This document shows positions 17,286-27,617 of a stretch of 64,000 nucleotides of DNA, in pieces. The stretch comes from Marinobacter shengliensis (lineage in GTDB: Bacteria > Pseudomonadota > Gammaproteobacteria > Pseudomonadales > Oleiphilaceae), in assembly GCF_003007715.1 (NCBI RefSeq), contig NZ_PXNO01000027.1, forward strand, positions 682,001 through 746,000. Reading direction: 5' to 3'. Made by a program: the position numbers and the translations under genes. Position 1 is the first letter of the stretch. Each line of letters starts with the position of its first letter. The notes beneath the pieces were generated by a model, which saw nothing but the letters and a program-made list of their open reading frames with translations, was not told the DNA's origin and did no database searches.

Positions 17286-18359
17286 ATGTCCCGTAATGTG
17301 TTGCTTCTGCCGGGTGACGGCATTGGTCCGGAAATCGTCGCTGAAGCGGAGAAGGTTCTGAACAAGGTTAATGACCAGTTCAATCTTGGCCTGACCTTTG
17401 ACAAGGCCCTGGTGGGTGGTGCGGCTATCGATGCCACGGACTCACCGTTGCCGGACGAAACCCTGGAAAAAGCGCGCAATGCCGACGCCATTCTGCTGGG
17501 TGCCGTCGGTGGCCCCCAGTGGGACAGCCTGCCGATGGCCAAGCGCCCGGAGAAGGGGCTGCTGGGTCTGCGTTCGAACCTGCAGCTGTTTGCCAACCTG
17601 CGCCCAGCCATTCTGTACCCGCAACTGGCGTCTGCGTCTTCCCTGAAGCCGGAAGTGGTTTCTGGCCTGGATATCCTGATCGTGCGCGAGCTGACCGGCG
17701 GTATCTATTTTGGACAGCCCCGCGGTGTGCGCGAGCTGGAGAATGGTGAGCGCCAGGGCTACAACACCTATCAGTACACTGAGTCTGAGATTCGCCGAAT
17801 CGGCCGCGTCGCCTTTGAAGCGGCCCAGCAACGCGGCAAGAAGCTGTGCTCTGTCGACAAGGCAAACGTACTGGAAGTGACCGTGCTGTGGCGCGAGATT
17901 ATGGAAGACCTTAAGCGTGAATACCCGGATGTCGAGTTGTCCCATATGTACGTGGACAACGCCGCCATGCAGCTGGTTCGGGCTCCCAAGCAATTCGATG
18001 TGATTGTGACTGGCAACATGTTTGGTGATATTCTTTCTGACGAAGCGGCTATGCTCACCGGCTCCATCGGCATGTTGCCGTCGGCGTCGCTGAACTCTGA
18101 AAAGCAGGGCATGTACGAGCCTTGCCACGGTTCGGCGCCGGATATTGCCGGGCAGGGCATTGCCAACCCGTTGGCCACCATCATCAGTGCAGCCATGATG
18201 CTGCGTTACAGCCTGAATGAGGAAAAAGCCGCAGAAGCGATTGAAGCGGCGGTCAGCAAGGTACTGGATCAGGGGCTGCGCACCGCAGACATCATGTCAG
18301 ACGGTGGTAAGAAGGTTTCAACCCGGGAAATGGGTGAAGCTGTTCTCAATGCACTTTGA
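17286..18359 (+). CDS. leuB: 3-isopropylmalate dehydrogenase
   Basis: 357 residues. NAD-dependent oxidative decarboxylation of 3-isopropylmalate to 2-oxoisocaproate. Family motifs: [12 protein letters not shown] at the start, [24 protein letters not shown], and the NAD/metal segment [23 protein letters not shown] followed by [14 protein letters not shown]. Last gene of the leu cluster, since asd is separated by 126 bases that hold a GC hairpin and possibly a new promoter. Confidence 0.97.
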   Translation: MSRNVLLLPGDGIGPEIVAEAEKVLNKVNDQFNLGLTFDKALVGGAAIDATDSPLPDETLEKARNADAILLGAVGGPQWDSLPMAKRPEKGLLGLRSNLQLFANLRPAILYPQLASASSLKPEVVSGLDILIVRELTGGIYFGQPRGVRELENGERQGYNTYQYTESEIRRIGRVAFEAAQQRGKKLCSVDKANVLEVTVLWREIMEDLKREYPDVELSHMYVDNAAMQLVRAPKQFDVIVTGNMFGDILSDEAAMLTGSIGMLPSASLNSEKQGMYEPCHGSAPDIAGQGIANPLATIISAAMMLRYSLNEEKAAEAIEAAVSKVLDQGLRTADIMSDGGKKVSTREMGEAVLNAL

Positions 18360-18485
18360 GTCAGCCCTGATTCGCTAAACCGAGACCCGACAGTGGCGCG
18401 ATGCTGCCACTGCGGGATCATCCATCCTGTCCCTGCCAGCGATAACGGTAGCGGGCGGGCATAATGTGAGGTTCAAAGGTCGCAC

Positions 18486-19601
18486 ATGAAGCGAGTTGGA
18501 CTTGTAGGTTGGCGTGGCATGGTAGGCTCAGTCCTCATGCAGCGCATGCGTGAAGAAAACGATTTTGCCGACATCGATCCGGTGTTTTTTACCACTTCCC
18601 AGGCGGGCAAGCCGGCCCCGGACGTAGGCAAAGAAGGCGTTCCGGCACTCCAGGATGCCTTTGATATCGACATCCTGAAAGGCATGGACGTAATCCTGAC
18701 CTGTCAGGGCGGTGATTACACCTCAGCGGTGTACCAGAAGCTGCGCGATGCAGGTTGGAACGGCTACTGGATTGACGCGGCATCGTCCCTGCGGATGGTG
18801 GATCACTCCGTCATTGTGCTGGATCCGGTTAATCGCAACGTGATCGATGCCGCCCTGGATAAGGGCGTAAAAGATTATATTGGCGGTAACTGCACCGTGA
18901 GCCTGATGATGCTGGCCCTGGGTGGTCTGCTGGAGCAGGATCTTATTGAGTGGGTCTCTCCGATGACCTATCAGGCGGCTTCCGGTTCCGGTGCCCAGAA
19001 CATGCGGGAACTGCTGAGCCAGATGGGTGCGTTGAACGACAGCGTCAAGTCGGAGCTTGCTGACCCCTCGTCGGCGATCCTGGAAATCGACCGCAAGGTA
19101 ACCGATACCATGCGTTCCGGTGATTTCCCCACCGAGCACTTCGGTGTGCCCCTGGCGGGCAGCCTGATTCCGTTTATCGACAAGCAGCTCGATAACGGCA
19201 TGAGCAAGGAAGAGTGGAAGGCGGGCGTTGAGACCAACAAGATTCTTGGCCGCAGCGACAATCCGATTCCTATCGACGGCATCTGTGTTCGTATTGGCGC
19301 TATGCGCTCTCACAGCCAGGCGCTGACTATCAAGCTCAAGAAAGACCTGTCGGTTGCGGAAATCGAGGGTATCCTTGCCAAGGCCAACGACTGGGTGAAA
19401 GTCATCCCGAATGATCGTGATGCCACCATGCAGGAACTCACGCCGGCGAAAGTGACCGGCACCCTGAGTATCCCCATTGGGCGGATTCGCAAATTGTCCA
19501 TGGGGCCGGAATACATTTCTGCGTTTACCGTGGGTGACCAGTTGCTGTGGGGGGCCGCTGAGCCTCTGCGCCGCATGCTGCGGATTCTGCAGGAACGTTA
19601 A
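18486..19601 (+). CDS. asd: Aspartate-semialdehyde dehydrogenase
   Basis: 371 residues, the E. coli-type Asd. Makes aspartate semialdehyde for lysine, threonine, methionine and diaminopimelate. N-terminal NADP-binding [17 protein letters not shown]; catalytic Cys136 in [26 protein letters not shown]; and [16 protein letters not shown] containing the catalytic His. The gap before it contains the inverted repeat CAGTGGC/GCCACTG without a T-run and a CATAAT (18460-18465) that could be a -10. A strong terminator follows. Confidence 0.96.
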   Translation: MKRVGLVGWRGMVGSVLMQRMREENDFADIDPVFFTTSQAGKPAPDVGKEGVPALQDAFDIDILKGMDVILTCQGGDYTSAVYQKLRDAGWNGYWIDAASSLRMVDHSVIVLDPVNRNVIDAALDKGVKDYIGGNCTVSLMMLALGGLLEQDLIEWVSPMTYQAASGSGAQNMRELLSQMGALNDSVKSELADPSSAILEIDRKVTDTMRSGDFPTEHFGVPLAGSLIPFIDKQLDNGMSKEEWKAGVETNKILGRSDNPIPIDGICVRIGAMRSHSQALTIKLKKDLSVAEIEGILAKANDWVKVIPNDRDATMQELTPAKVTGTLSIPIGRIRKLSMGPEYISAFTVGDQLLWGAAEPLRRMLRILQER

Positions 19602-19609
19602 ATAGTGTT

Positions 19610-19697
19610 ACACAGTGGTAATTAATGCCAACTGTGTCCGGTTTTTCGTATGCCGGAGTGGGGCGGAGGCTGATTTCAGCGTCCGCCCCTGTTATTT
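19610..19697 (+). terminator. Terminator region after asd
   Basis: Two hairpins lie in the 313-base asd-fimV gap. The first, ACACAGT (19610-19616) with ACTGTGT (19631-19637), is followed by CCGGTTTTT. The second is much stronger: GGGGCGGA (19660-19667) with TCCGCCCC (19682-19689), continued inward by GCTGA/TCAGC across single mismatched bases, and then TGTTATTTT. The rest of the gap is AT-rich and includes TATAAT at 19806-19811, a possible -10 for fimV, with no convincing -35. Confidence 0.72.
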
Positions 19698-19914
19698 TCA
19701 GGGCTGTTAAGGAGTTCCGCCCGATTGGTAAAAAAACGGTGCAAGGATTGCGGCTGATTGATTGATAAAAGAGGCTTTATCAACAATACTTGCCAAACTG
19801 AACGGTATAATTGCGATATAACAACGAGAACTAAAAAGACGGAAGTCATCCAACCTCGTCCGATTCTGTTGAGATACAGCAGTAAAGAATAACGGAGACT
19901 GGAAAGGAAAAAGC

Positions 19915-22900
19915 ATGAAGGTACGCAAGCTTGCGGTTGCCATGGCGCTGGCGGGAGGGCTCGGTTCCGGTGTCGCTCAGGCGTTGGGGCTGGGGGAAAT
20001 TGAACTGCAGTCCTGGCTGAATGAGCCCCTGGATGCGGAAATATCACTCCGTGAAAGTCGTGGGGTGGATCCCGGTGATGTATTTGTAAATGTTGCGCCG
20101 GAAGCCGCTTATCAGCGGATTGGCATTGATCGCCACCAGTTTCTGAGCAGGCTGAGGTTTGAGGTGGTTACCGCTTCCGACGGCAGTCTCGTTGTTAACG
20201 TCTCTTCCCGGGAGCCGCTCCGGGAACCTTACCTGAATTTTCTGTTGGAGCTGACCTGGCCTAATGGCCGACTGATGCGGGAATATTCGGTACTGGTAGA
20301 TCCACCAGTGTATGCCGAAGATTCCGGTGTTCAGGAGCAGGTGAGTGCGCCTTCGGCAGCGCCAGCAAGTCCAAGGCAGGCAGCGCCCCGTAGCCAGGAG
20401 TCTGTGCGTCGCCAGGCCCAGGCCGAGAGTTCACTTGCCCGGGGCTATCAGGCTGACACGTTCGGCCCGACCGGTCCATCAGACACGCTCTGGACTATCG
20501 CCCAGCGTGTCCGCCCGGACAGCTCTGTGTCTATGCAGCAGGTTATGCTGGCCCTTCAGGACCAGAACCCCAATGCCTTTATGGGCGGCAACATCAATCG
20601 GTTGAAGCGTGGTGAGGTGCTGAGAGTTCCAACCATGGAACAGATCCGCAGCCGGAGCCAGGCGGAAGCCAACCGCGTTGTTGCACAGCAAAACGAGGCG
20701 TTCCAGTCTCGTACCGTCGACGCCACCCGTACCGCAGAGGCTGAATCCGCTCCGGCGCCTACCCAGGCGGGCGCAGCCGGTGACGAATTGCGCTTGCTGG
20801 TAGCGGATGGCGAATCTCGCGATGTTACCGAGGGTGGCTCCGCTGGCGGTGATGGCGATTTGCCGGGCGGCAGCGACGTGGGCTCAGCGGTAGCGATGGA
20901 AGAGCTGGAAGCCACGCGTCGCGAAAACGAAGAATTGAACAGTCGCCTGGCTGATCTTCAGGATCAGGTTTCCACCCTGCAGCGTCTGTTAGAGCTCAAG
21001 AACAGCCAGCTTGCAGATTTGCAGGGTATGACGGCTGAAGAGGCAGCGGCGGCGGATCAACTCCCGGACGACGAGGCCGAAGCGCCGACCGGAGAACTGG
21101 CGGCAGTTGATGGTGCTGATGACGTCGCCGAGGACGATTCAGAAGCACTCGAAGATATGCCCGCAGCTGAGGGTAGCGAGCAGGCCGTATCGGATGAGCT
21201 GACAGACGACAGTGGCGTTGATAGCGCCGGTGAGGAAGTCGCGACTACCGAATCCGCGCAACCCGCCGACGAAGCGGCAGAGCAGGAAGCCGATGAGGCA
21301 GACGTGGCCGCCGCTCCGGCAGCGGAGCAGCCCCGCGAACAGCCTCGCCAGCCAGCGCCGGTTGCCCCTCCCGCCGTGGAGAAGGGTTTCCCCGGTAATG
21401 TGATTGACGCCATTTCAAACAATCCGATGTACCAGATTGCCCTGGGTGGCGGCCTGGTTCTGCTCTTGCTGTTGCTTCTGCTGGTTGCACGCCGGAACGC
21501 CAATCGTGAAAAGGCGTTCTACGACCAGCTCAACAGCGAGGACGGTAGCGAAAGCGATTCGTTTGATCTGAGCCTGGAAGACGAAGCTGTTGATCAGCAG
21601 GAAGGCGCTGACGCCCTGGCCGAAGCCGACACCTACATTGCCTATGGTCGTCATGATCAGGCAGCACAGGTGCTTGAAACCGCCATTTCCCGGGAGCCGA
21701 GCCGCACTGATCTCCGGTTGAAGCTGCTTGGGGTATACGCGGACAGCCAGGATCGTGATTCGTTCGAGAAACAGTACGGGGAAATTGAGGCCCTGGAAGA
21801 CGAAGCCGCTATTGAGCAGGCAACCGTTCTTCGCGAGCGTCTTGAAGAAGCCGAGTCTATGCCAAGCATCGACGACCTTGAGTCGCAACTGCGGTCTGAT
21901 TCCTTCAGTACTTCGGTGGCGACAGAGGAAGAGCCTGGTCAGGAAGACGAGTTACCGTCTGATGATGATTGGCAGCTGTCCGATGACCTGAAAGCAGACG
22001 AGTTTGAGGCCAGTCCCGAGCCTGAGCAGGAGAACGAGTTCGGAGAGCTGGAATCGGACGTCGAGAAGGAGGGTGATTCTCCCGACGATCTGATTGAATA
22101 CGACCTTTCCGGTCTTGAGGTATCTGAAAAAGACGAATCCGCCGTCGACACTTCCGAAGAGCAGGATTTCTCTTCTCTCGAAATGGATCTTGAGGACTCG
22201 GGCGAGGCCAAAGCCGACGAAGAGGATCTCAGTTTCGATTTCGAGTCCGCACTTGAAGACGAAGCCACCGAGGAGCCGGCGGTTGAGACAGCGGAAGAGG
22301 ATACTCTGGATTTCGGACTGGAAGATGAGTCTGATAAAGCAGAGCAGGTTGGAGACGCGGAAACCGTTGAGGATGAATTGTCGGGCGACGTGGATGCCCT
22401 GGATGAGTCCTTCCTGGACGAGCTTGATGCCGAACTGGACAAGGTTGCCGAGGAAGAAGGCGAGCCGGAAGGGCTGGACCTTGACGAGTCTACGCTGGAC
22501 GACCTGGAGCTTGATGTGTCTGACGAGGATCTCGCCCTGATGGAAGAGTTCTCTGAGTCTGACGAGCAGCCCGCAGGTCCGGAACAGGAAGCGGCATCCC
22601 TGGATGAAGAGCTTGGTCTGGAAGACGCGTTCAGCAGCGAAGAGCCGGCTGACTCAGAACCAACAAGTGAGCCGGCTCAGGAAGGTGAGTCTGAGGCCAC
22701 TGAGCAGGAGGCTGATGCCATGGATGACGATCTGGTTCCGCTGGCGTCCGAATCGCTGGATGGCAAGCAGGAGCAGAGTTCCGCGCTTGATATCGATGAG
22801 GAGTCATTGGGCGAGGACGATGATTTCGATTTCCTTGCCGGGACTGACGAAGCGGCCACCAAACTCGATCTGGCCCGGGCCTACATCGAGATGGGGGACA

Positions 22901-22995
22901 GCGACGGAGCCCGTGATATCCTGGAAGAGGTCGCTCTGGAAGGAAACGACGAGCAGAAGGCGGAAGCGCAGGAGCTCCTTAAAAATCTTTCCTGA
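19915..22995 (+). CDS. fimV: FimV, polar hub protein for type IV pili
   Basis: 1026 residues. Signal peptide (cleavage near Ala23), then the FimV N-terminal domain (LGEIELQSWLNEPLDAEISL). A LysM-like peptidoglycan-binding segment at about 185-245, a coiled coil at about 328-370 and an acidic Ala/Glu stretch precede a single membrane helix at about 502-525. The cytoplasmic part has a TPR pair near 566-626, a 300-residue highly acidic linker, and the C-terminal FimV domain (KLDLARAYIEMGDSDGARDIL). FimV places twitching and cAMP regulators at the pole, and in P. aeruginosa it binds FimL, also encoded in this window. Position asd-fimV-truA is conserved. Confidence 0.95.
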   Translation: MKVRKLAVAMALAGGLGSGVAQALGLGEIELQSWLNEPLDAEISLRESRGVDPGDVFVNVAPEAAYQRIGIDRHQFLSRLRFEVVTASDGSLVVNVSSREPLREPYLNFLLELTWPNGRLMREYSVLVDPPVYAEDSGVQEQVSAPSAAPASPRQAAPRSQESVRRQAQAESSLARGYQADTFGPTGPSDTLWTIAQRVRPDSSVSMQQVMLALQDQNPNAFMGGNINRLKRGEVLRVPTMEQIRSRSQAEANRVVAQQNEAFQSRTVDATRTAEAESAPAPTQAGAAGDELRLLVADGESRDVTEGGSAGGDGDLPGGSDVGSAVAMEELEATRRENEELNSRLADLQDQVSTLQRLLELKNSQLADLQGMTAEEAAAADQLPDDEAEAPTGELAAVDGADDVAEDDSEALEDMPAAEGSEQAVSDELTDDSGVDSAGEEVATTESAQPADEAAEQEADEADVAAAPAAEQPREQPRQPAPVAPPAVEKGFPGNVIDAISNNPMYQIALGGGLVLLLLLLLLVARRNANREKAFYDQLNSEDGSESDSFDLSLEDEAVDQQEGADALAEADTYIAYGRHDQAAQVLETAISREPSRTDLRLKLLGVYADSQDRDSFEKQYGEIEALEDEAAIEQATVLRERLEEAESMPSIDDLESQLRSDSFSTSVATEEEPGQEDELPSDDDWQLSDDLKADEFEASPEPEQENEFGELESDVEKEGDSPDDLIEYDLSGLEVSEKDESAVDTSEEQDFSSLEMDLEDSGEAKADEEDLSFDFESALEDEATEEPAVETAEEDTLDFGLEDESDKAEQVGDAETVEDELSGDVDALDESFLDELDAELDKVAEEEGEPEGLDLDESTLDDLELDVSDEDLALMEEFSESDEQPAGPEQEAASLDEELGLEDAFSSEEPADSEPTSEPAQEGESEATEQEADAMDDDLVPLASESLDGKQEQSSALDIDEESLGEDDDFDFLAGTDEAATKLDLARAYIEMGDSDGARDILEEVALEGNDEQKAEAQELLKNLS

Positions 22996-23006
22996 TCCGT
23001 TATAAT
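22978..23006 (+). promoter_or_regulatory. Putative promoter in front of truA hairpin
   Basis: CTTAAA (22978-22983), a 17-base spacer and a perfect TATAAT (23001-23006) overlap the end of fimV. Transcription would start near 23012, only about 13 bases before the strong hairpin at 23025. Confidence 0.4.
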
Positions 23007-23024
23007 CTCGTGATATCGGTAACA

Positions 23025-23055
23025 GCGCCGGCCATAAGGCCGGCGCTTTGTTTTT
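23025..23055 (+). terminator. Intrinsic terminator between fimV and truA
   Basis: Perfect 9-bp GC stem GCGCCGGCC / GGCCGGCGC with loop ATAA, then TTTGTTTTT. It ends fimV transcription, but it also lies downstream of the putative promoter at 22978, so it could attenuate truA-trpFBA. Confidence 0.88.
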
Positions 23056-23083
23056 CAGTGAACTCTTTTCGACGGACCAATCC

Positions 23084-23992
23084 TTGTTTCTCAATTCTCA
23101 GCCTTTGACCACAGATAATGCGATCGGTAACGGTCGGGTAGCCATTGCGTTTGAATACGATGGTCGCGGGTTTCATGGCTGGCAACTCCAGAAAAGCGGT
23201 GTCCGGTCAGTGGAGAGCGAGCTGGCCAGGGCCGTGTCCAGAGTTGCTGATCACCCGGTTGACCTGGTGTGCGCGGGGCGTACGGATGCCCGCGTTCATG
23301 CCAGCTTTCAGGTGGCTCATTTTGATACTCCCTCGGTGAGGAGTCTCCGCTCCTGGGTCATGGGCATGAATACCGCCTTGCCGGATGATATTTCCGTGCA
23401 CTGGGCGGGCAATGGTGTGGCAGATTTTCATGCACGGTTCTCGGCGGTTTATCGGCGCTACCGGTATGTTATTCTGAATCGTCCGGTAAGGCCCGGGATT
23501 CAGCGGGGGCAGGTGAGCTGGACTTTTCGGCCGCTTGACGTTGCCAGTATGCACAGGGCGGCTCAGGTGCTTGTCGGTGAACACGACTTCAGTTCGTTCC
23601 GGGCAGCCGGTTGTCAGTCCAGAACGCCGGTTCGTTATCTGGAGCGGATTTCGGTAACCCGAAAGGGCGACTATGTCGTAATAGATGTTCAGGCCAACGC
23701 TTTTCTACACCATATGGTGCGCAACATTGCCGGCGCCTTGATGGCCGTAGGGGCGGGCAAGCAGCCTGAACCATGGATTGGTGAGGTGTTGGCCAGCAAA
23801 GATCGCAAGTTGGCGGGTGTGACCGCACCACCGGACGGACTCTATCTTGTGGATGTTGGCTACCCGGATCAGTACGGAATACCGAGGGCTCTGTGCGGCC
23901 CCGGTTTCGTCAGTCCCTGGTTCACCGACGGTGAGAACGGACCTATTGAGCCAACGCACATTCACCCCAAACAACCGGTGTCAGAAACATGA
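23084..23992 (+). CDS. truA: tRNA pseudouridine synthase A (positions 38-40)
   Basis: Converts U38-U40 in the anticodon arm to pseudouridine. Conserved [18 protein letters not shown] start of the domain, catalytic Asp in [11 protein letters not shown], and [13 protein letters not shown]. The frame is open from 23048, but a TTG there would lie in the terminator T-run. No ATG occurs before the domain, so a TTG start is likely, either 23084 (302 residues, weak GGA upstream) or 23105. The stop overlaps the trpF start (ATGA). The truA-trpF coupling is conserved in pseudomonads. Confidence 0.9.
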   Translation: MFLNSQPLTTDNAIGNGRVAIAFEYDGRGFHGWQLQKSGVRSVESELARAVSRVADHPVDLVCAGRTDARVHASFQVAHFDTPSVRSLRSWVMGMNTALPDDISVHWAGNGVADFHARFSAVYRRYRYVILNRPVRPGIQRGQVSWTFRPLDVASMHRAAQVLVGEHDFSSFRAAGCQSRTPVRYLERISVTRKGDYVVIDVQANAFLHHMVRNIAGALMAVGAGKQPEPWIGEVLASKDRKLAGVTAPPDGLYLVDVGYPDQYGIPRALCGPGFVSPWFTDGENGPIEPTHIHPKQPVSET

Positions 23993-24618
23993 CCACCCGT
24001 GTGAAAGTTTGCGGCTTGACCCGGCCGGAAGATATTGACGTCGCGGTAAGGTGCGGCGCAGACGCCATCGGTCTGGTTTTCTATGAGCCGAGCCCACGCT
24101 CGGTTACGGTTGAGCACGCCAGGGCGCTGGCGGATCGAATACCTGCCTTCGTCACGCTGACCGGTTTGTTTGTGAATCCGGATGCCCGGTTTGTCGAGAG
24201 TGTGCTGGATCAGGTTCCGCTGGATCTGTTGCAGTTCCACGGCGATGAATCCCCGGACTTCTGTGACAGCTTCGGACGCCGCTGGATCAAAGCGGTCAGG
24301 GTTCGCGAAGAGGGTCAGATAGAGAAGGCCTTTGATGACTATCGCAAGGCCTCCGGCCTTCTGGTCGATGCCTGGGATCCGAATCGTTATGGGGGAACCG
24401 GGCAATCCTTCAACTGGGCATTGATTCCTGAGCACCGGCCGTTACCCCTGATATTGGCCGGTGGGTTGTCTTCTGCTAACGTAGCCCGCGCCATTGAAGA
24501 AGTCAGGCCCTGGGCTGTCGACGTAAGCGGAGGGGTGGAGCAGAGCAAGGGCAAGAAAGACGCCACCAAACTATCCGATTTTATGAAAGAGGTTCACTGT
24601 GTCTGTAAAACTGACTGA
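23989..24618 (+). CDS. trpF: Phosphoribosylanthranilate isomerase
   Basis: 209 residues, a complete monofunctional TrpF (not fused to TrpC as in E. coli). It carries out the Amadori rearrangement in tryptophan synthesis. Catalytic Cys8 in [18 protein letters not shown], catalytic Asp in LLVDAWDP, and the phosphate-binding [10 protein letters not shown] and DVSGGVE. Overlaps truA by 4 bases and trpB by 20 bases, so the genes are tightly coupled. Confidence 0.96.
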   Translation: MTTRVKVCGLTRPEDIDVAVRCGADAIGLVFYEPSPRSVTVEHARALADRIPAFVTLTGLFVNPDARFVESVLDQVPLDLLQFHGDESPDFCDSFGRRWIKAVRVREEGQIEKAFDDYRKASGLLVDAWDPNRYGGTGQSFNWALIPEHRPLPLILAGGLSSANVARAIEEVRPWAVDVSGGVEQSKGKKDATKLSDFMKEVHCVCKTD

Positions 24619-25819
24619 AGAGATGTTGAAGGCGCTTCCGGATGCGAAAGGTCACTTCGGTGCCTTCGGTGGCCGGTTTGTTTCCGAAACCCTGATGGAC
24701 TCGTTGATGACGCTGGAGAAAGAGTATCTCCGGCTGAAAGATGATGCCGAATTCCAGGCCACTTTCGATAAAGACCTGGCGGACTATGTGGGGCGTCCCA
24801 GCCCATTGTATTTTGCCGAGCGACTGACCAGGGAAACCGGTGGTGCCCAGATCTGGCTGAAGCGTGAAGACCTCAACCATACCGGTGCTCACAAGGTGAA
24901 CAACACCATTGGCCAGGCGCTTCTGGCCAGTTTCCTGGGCAAGAAACGAATTATTGCTGAAACTGGGGCCGGACAGCATGGTGTGGCAACCGCAACGGTG
25001 TGCGCGCGGCTTGGGCTTGAGTGCCATGTGTTCATGGGGGCGGAAGACGTCAAACGTCAGTCCCTCAACGTCTACCGCATGAAGCTACTCGGGGCCACCG
25101 TGCATGCGGTCCAGAGCGGCACCAAAACCCTGAAAGATGCCATGAACGACGCCATGCGTGACTGGGTGGCCAATGTTGATGAAACCTTCTATATCATCGG
25201 TACCGTGGCTGGCCCGCATCCCTATCCACTGCTGGTTCGCGATTTCCAGTCGGTGATTGGTCGGGAAACCCGTCGCCAGGCCCTTGAGCAGGCAGGTAAA
25301 CTGCCGGATGCGCTGGTAGCCTGTGTTGGTGGCGGCTCCAATGCCATCGGCATGTTCTATCCGTTCCTGTCTGATGAGAATGTTGAGCTTTACGGTGTTG
25401 AAGCAGGTGGCCTGGGTATCGAAACCGGTCAGCATGCCGCACCTTTGTGTGCCGGGCGCCCGGGGGTTCTTCACGGAAACCGTACGTACCTGATGGAAGA
25501 CGAAAACGGCCAGATCGCAGCAACCCATTCGGTCAGCGCTGGCCTGGATTATCCGGGAGTAGGCCCAGAGCACTCCTGGTTGAAAGACATCGGTCGCGCC
25601 AATTATGTCTCGGTCACCGATGACGAAGCGCTGTACGGTTTCCGTAAGCTGACCCGTGTTGAAGGTATTATGCCGGCGCTGGAAACCGCCCATGCGGTTG
25701 CCTACGCGCTTAAGCTGGCAGCAACCATGGACAAGGACAAGATGATCGTGATCAATGTCTCCGGCCGTGGCGACAAGGATATTCACACCATTGCCCAGTT
25801 GGATGGCATTGAGATCTGA
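24599..25819 (+). CDS. trpB: Tryptophan synthase beta subunit
   Basis: 406 residues, GTG start inside the end of trpF. PLP enzyme joining indole and serine. PLP lysine Lys99 in [28 protein letters not shown]; the glycine loop [12 protein letters not shown]; and [13 protein letters not shown]. The length is normal. The GTG lies within trpF coding sequence with GAGG about ten bases upstream, so translational coupling to trpF is expected. trpA follows after 17 bases. No trpI-like regulator is adjacent, unlike P. aeruginosa trpBA. Confidence 0.97.
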   Translation: MSVKLTEEMLKALPDAKGHFGAFGGRFVSETLMDSLMTLEKEYLRLKDDAEFQATFDKDLADYVGRPSPLYFAERLTRETGGAQIWLKREDLNHTGAHKVNNTIGQALLASFLGKKRIIAETGAGQHGVATATVCARLGLECHVFMGAEDVKRQSLNVYRMKLLGATVHAVQSGTKTLKDAMNDAMRDWVANVDETFYIIGTVAGPHPYPLLVRDFQSVIGRETRRQALEQAGKLPDALVACVGGGSNAIGMFYPFLSDENVELYGVEAGGLGIETGQHAAPLCAGRPGVLHGNRTYLMEDENGQIAATHSVSAGLDYPGVGPEHSWLKDIGRANYVSVTDDEALYGFRKLTRVEGIMPALETAHAVAYALKLAATMDKDKMIVINVSGRGDKDIHTIAQLDGIEI

Positions 25820-25836
25820 AGGTATCAGGAGCAGGC

Positions 25837-26649
25837 ATGAGCCGAATTGAAGGCGTACTGAAATCATTGAAAGAGCAGGGTCGAAAGGCGCTGATCCCGT
25901 ATATCACCGCCGGTGACCCAGAGCCGGGGCAGACGGTCAGCCTGATGCACACCCTGGTGGATGCTGGCTCAGACATCATTGAGTTGGGCGTGCCGTTTTC
26001 CGATCCCATGGCGGACGGGCCTGTTATCCAGCTTGCCTGTGAGCGAGCCCTGGTGCACGGCACGTCCCTGCGCCAGGTAGTCGGAATGGTCAAGGAATTC
26101 CGGAAGACCAACACCACCACACCGGTGGTACTGATGGGGTATCTGAACCCGATGGAAGCCATGGGTTACGAGGCGTTTGCGGATGCTGCGGCCGATGCGG
26201 GTGTAGACGGTATCCTCACCGTTGACCTGCCACCGGAAGAGGCCGAAGACGTCGCTCCATTGTTTTCCGCCCGTAACATGGACCCAATCTTCCTGCTGGC
26301 GCCCACCACCACGGATGAGCGCATCAAGGCAATCAGCGAACACTCATCCGGTTATGTGTACTATGTTTCAATCAAGGGCGTGACTGGGTCGGCAACCATC
26401 AATGTTGATGAAGTGGCGAAAAAAGTGGCCCATGTGCACGAACTGACGGCGCTGCCGGTCGGTGTCGGATTCGGAATCCGGGATGCGGAGACAGCGGCTG
26501 CCGTTGGCAAAGTATCCGATGGTGTAATTGTCGGAAGCGTGCTGGTCGATACAATAGCCCGACACCAGACAGATCCCGAAGCCCTGGCCAAGGCGCTGAA
26601 GGATCTGTTGCACCCGATGCGTGAAGCCCTGGATAGTCTGGCGTCCTGA
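25837..26649 (+). CDS. trpA: Tryptophan synthase alpha subunit
   Basis: 270 residues. Cleaves indole-3-glycerol phosphate; the indole passes to TrpB through the complex. TIM-barrel motifs: [13 protein letters not shown], catalytic Glu in [19 protein letters not shown], catalytic Asp in [13 protein letters not shown], and phosphate-binding [12 protein letters not shown]. An AGGAG Shine-Dalgarno precedes the ATG. Followed by accD after 38 bases, the common trpA-accD-folC order. Confidence 0.97.
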   Translation: MSRIEGVLKSLKEQGRKALIPYITAGDPEPGQTVSLMHTLVDAGSDIIELGVPFSDPMADGPVIQLACERALVHGTSLRQVVGMVKEFRKTNTTTPVVLMGYLNPMEAMGYEAFADAAADAGVDGILTVDLPPEEAEDVAPLFSARNMDPIFLLAPTTTDERIKAISEHSSGYVYYVSIKGVTGSATINVDEVAKKVAHVHELTALPVGVGFGIRDAETAAAVGKVSDGVIVGSVLVDTIARHQTDPEALAKALKDLLHPMREALDSLAS

Positions 26650-26687
26650 GGGGCCGGCTTCCAGGCATCAAAGGACAGGATGAAAGC

Positions 26688-27617
26688 ATGAGTAACTGGC
26701 TGGATAAGATCATGCCGAGCAAGATTCGCTCGGAATCGCGGCAACGTACCGGGGTGCCGGAAGGGCTGTGGAAGAAGTGCCCCAAGTGCGGGGCGTTTTT
26801 ATACAAGCCTGAACTCGAGAAAAACCTGGACGTCTGCCCGAAGTGTAACCACCACCTGCGTGTCTCTGCCCGGCGCCGGCTGGACATCTTCCTCGACAAG
26901 GACGGCCGCGAAGAAATAGCCGCAGAACTGGAGCCTTCTGATCGGCTCAAGTTCAAGGACAGCAAGCGCTACAAGGACCGGCTTTCAGCAGCCCAGAAAG
27001 CAACCGGCGAAAAAGACGCCCTGGTCGCTATGAAGGGTTCAACGATGGGCGTTCCCCTGGTGGCTTGTGCTTTCGAGTTCAACTTCCTGGGCGGTTCCAT
27101 GGGCCAGGTGGTTGGTGAGAAGTTCGTACAGGCGGCCAATGTTTCCCTTGAGCACCGTATTCCCCTGGTCTGCTTTTCTGCCAGCGGTGGCGCCCGTATG
27201 CAGGAGGCCATTCTGTCGTTGATGCAGATGGCAAAGACCGCTGCAGTGCTGGAGAAGCTCAAGCAGGAAGGCATTCCCTACATTTCGATCATGACTGATC
27301 CGGTGTTCGGCGGAGTGTCTGCCAGCCTCGCGATGCTGGGCGACCTGAATATAGCCGAGCCTTATGCGCTGATCGGTTTTGCGGGCCCCCGGGTGATCGA
27401 GCAGACCGTCCGCGAGAAACTGCCGGAAGGTTTCCAGCGCAGTGAATTCCTGCTGGAACACGGTGCTATCGATATGATTCTGCACCGGCACCAGATGCGC
27501 GAGCGGGTAGCCCACGTTCTTGCCAAGTTCACCGGCCAGGAAAAGCCAGGCACGGAAGATCCCATCGAGTTCGAGATCACGGAAAAACCCGACACAGATG
27601 AACCCTCCCAGCACTGA
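26688..27617 (+). CDS. accD: Acetyl-CoA carboxylase, carboxyltransferase beta
   Basis: 309 residues. With AccA it transfers CO2 from biotin to acetyl-CoA, making malonyl-CoA. N-terminal four-Cys zinc ribbon (CPKC...CPKC at about residues 27-49), then the crotonase-like domain with [27 protein letters not shown] and [12 protein letters not shown]. The C-terminal 25 residues are polar. The folC start lies inside its last 20 bases. Confidence 0.97.
   Translation: MSNWLDKIMPSKIRSESRQRTGVPEGLWKKCPKCGAFLYKPELEKNLDVCPKCNHHLRVSARRRLDIFLDKDGREEIAAELEPSDRLKFKDSKRYKDRLSAAQKATGEKDALVAMKGSTMGVPLVACAFEFNFLGGSMGQVVGEKFVQAANVSLEHRIPLVCFSASGGARMQEAILSLMQMAKTAAVLEKLKQEGIPYISIMTDPVFGGVSASLAMLGDLNIAEPYALIGFAGPRVIEQTVREKLPEGFQRSEFLLEHGAIDMILHRHQMRERVAHVLAKFTGQEKPGTEDPIEFEITEKPDTDEPSQH

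Noticed and set aside
21059..22860. Repetitive acidic coding sequence in fimV as a possible repeat array or CRISPR
   Set aside because: No regular repeat-spacer structure; it is the Glu/Asp-rich linker typical of FimV and stays in frame.
27520..27597. Longer N-terminus for folC
   Set aside because: Arg/Ser-rich peptide from accD read in another frame; the ATG at 27598 fits the family start.
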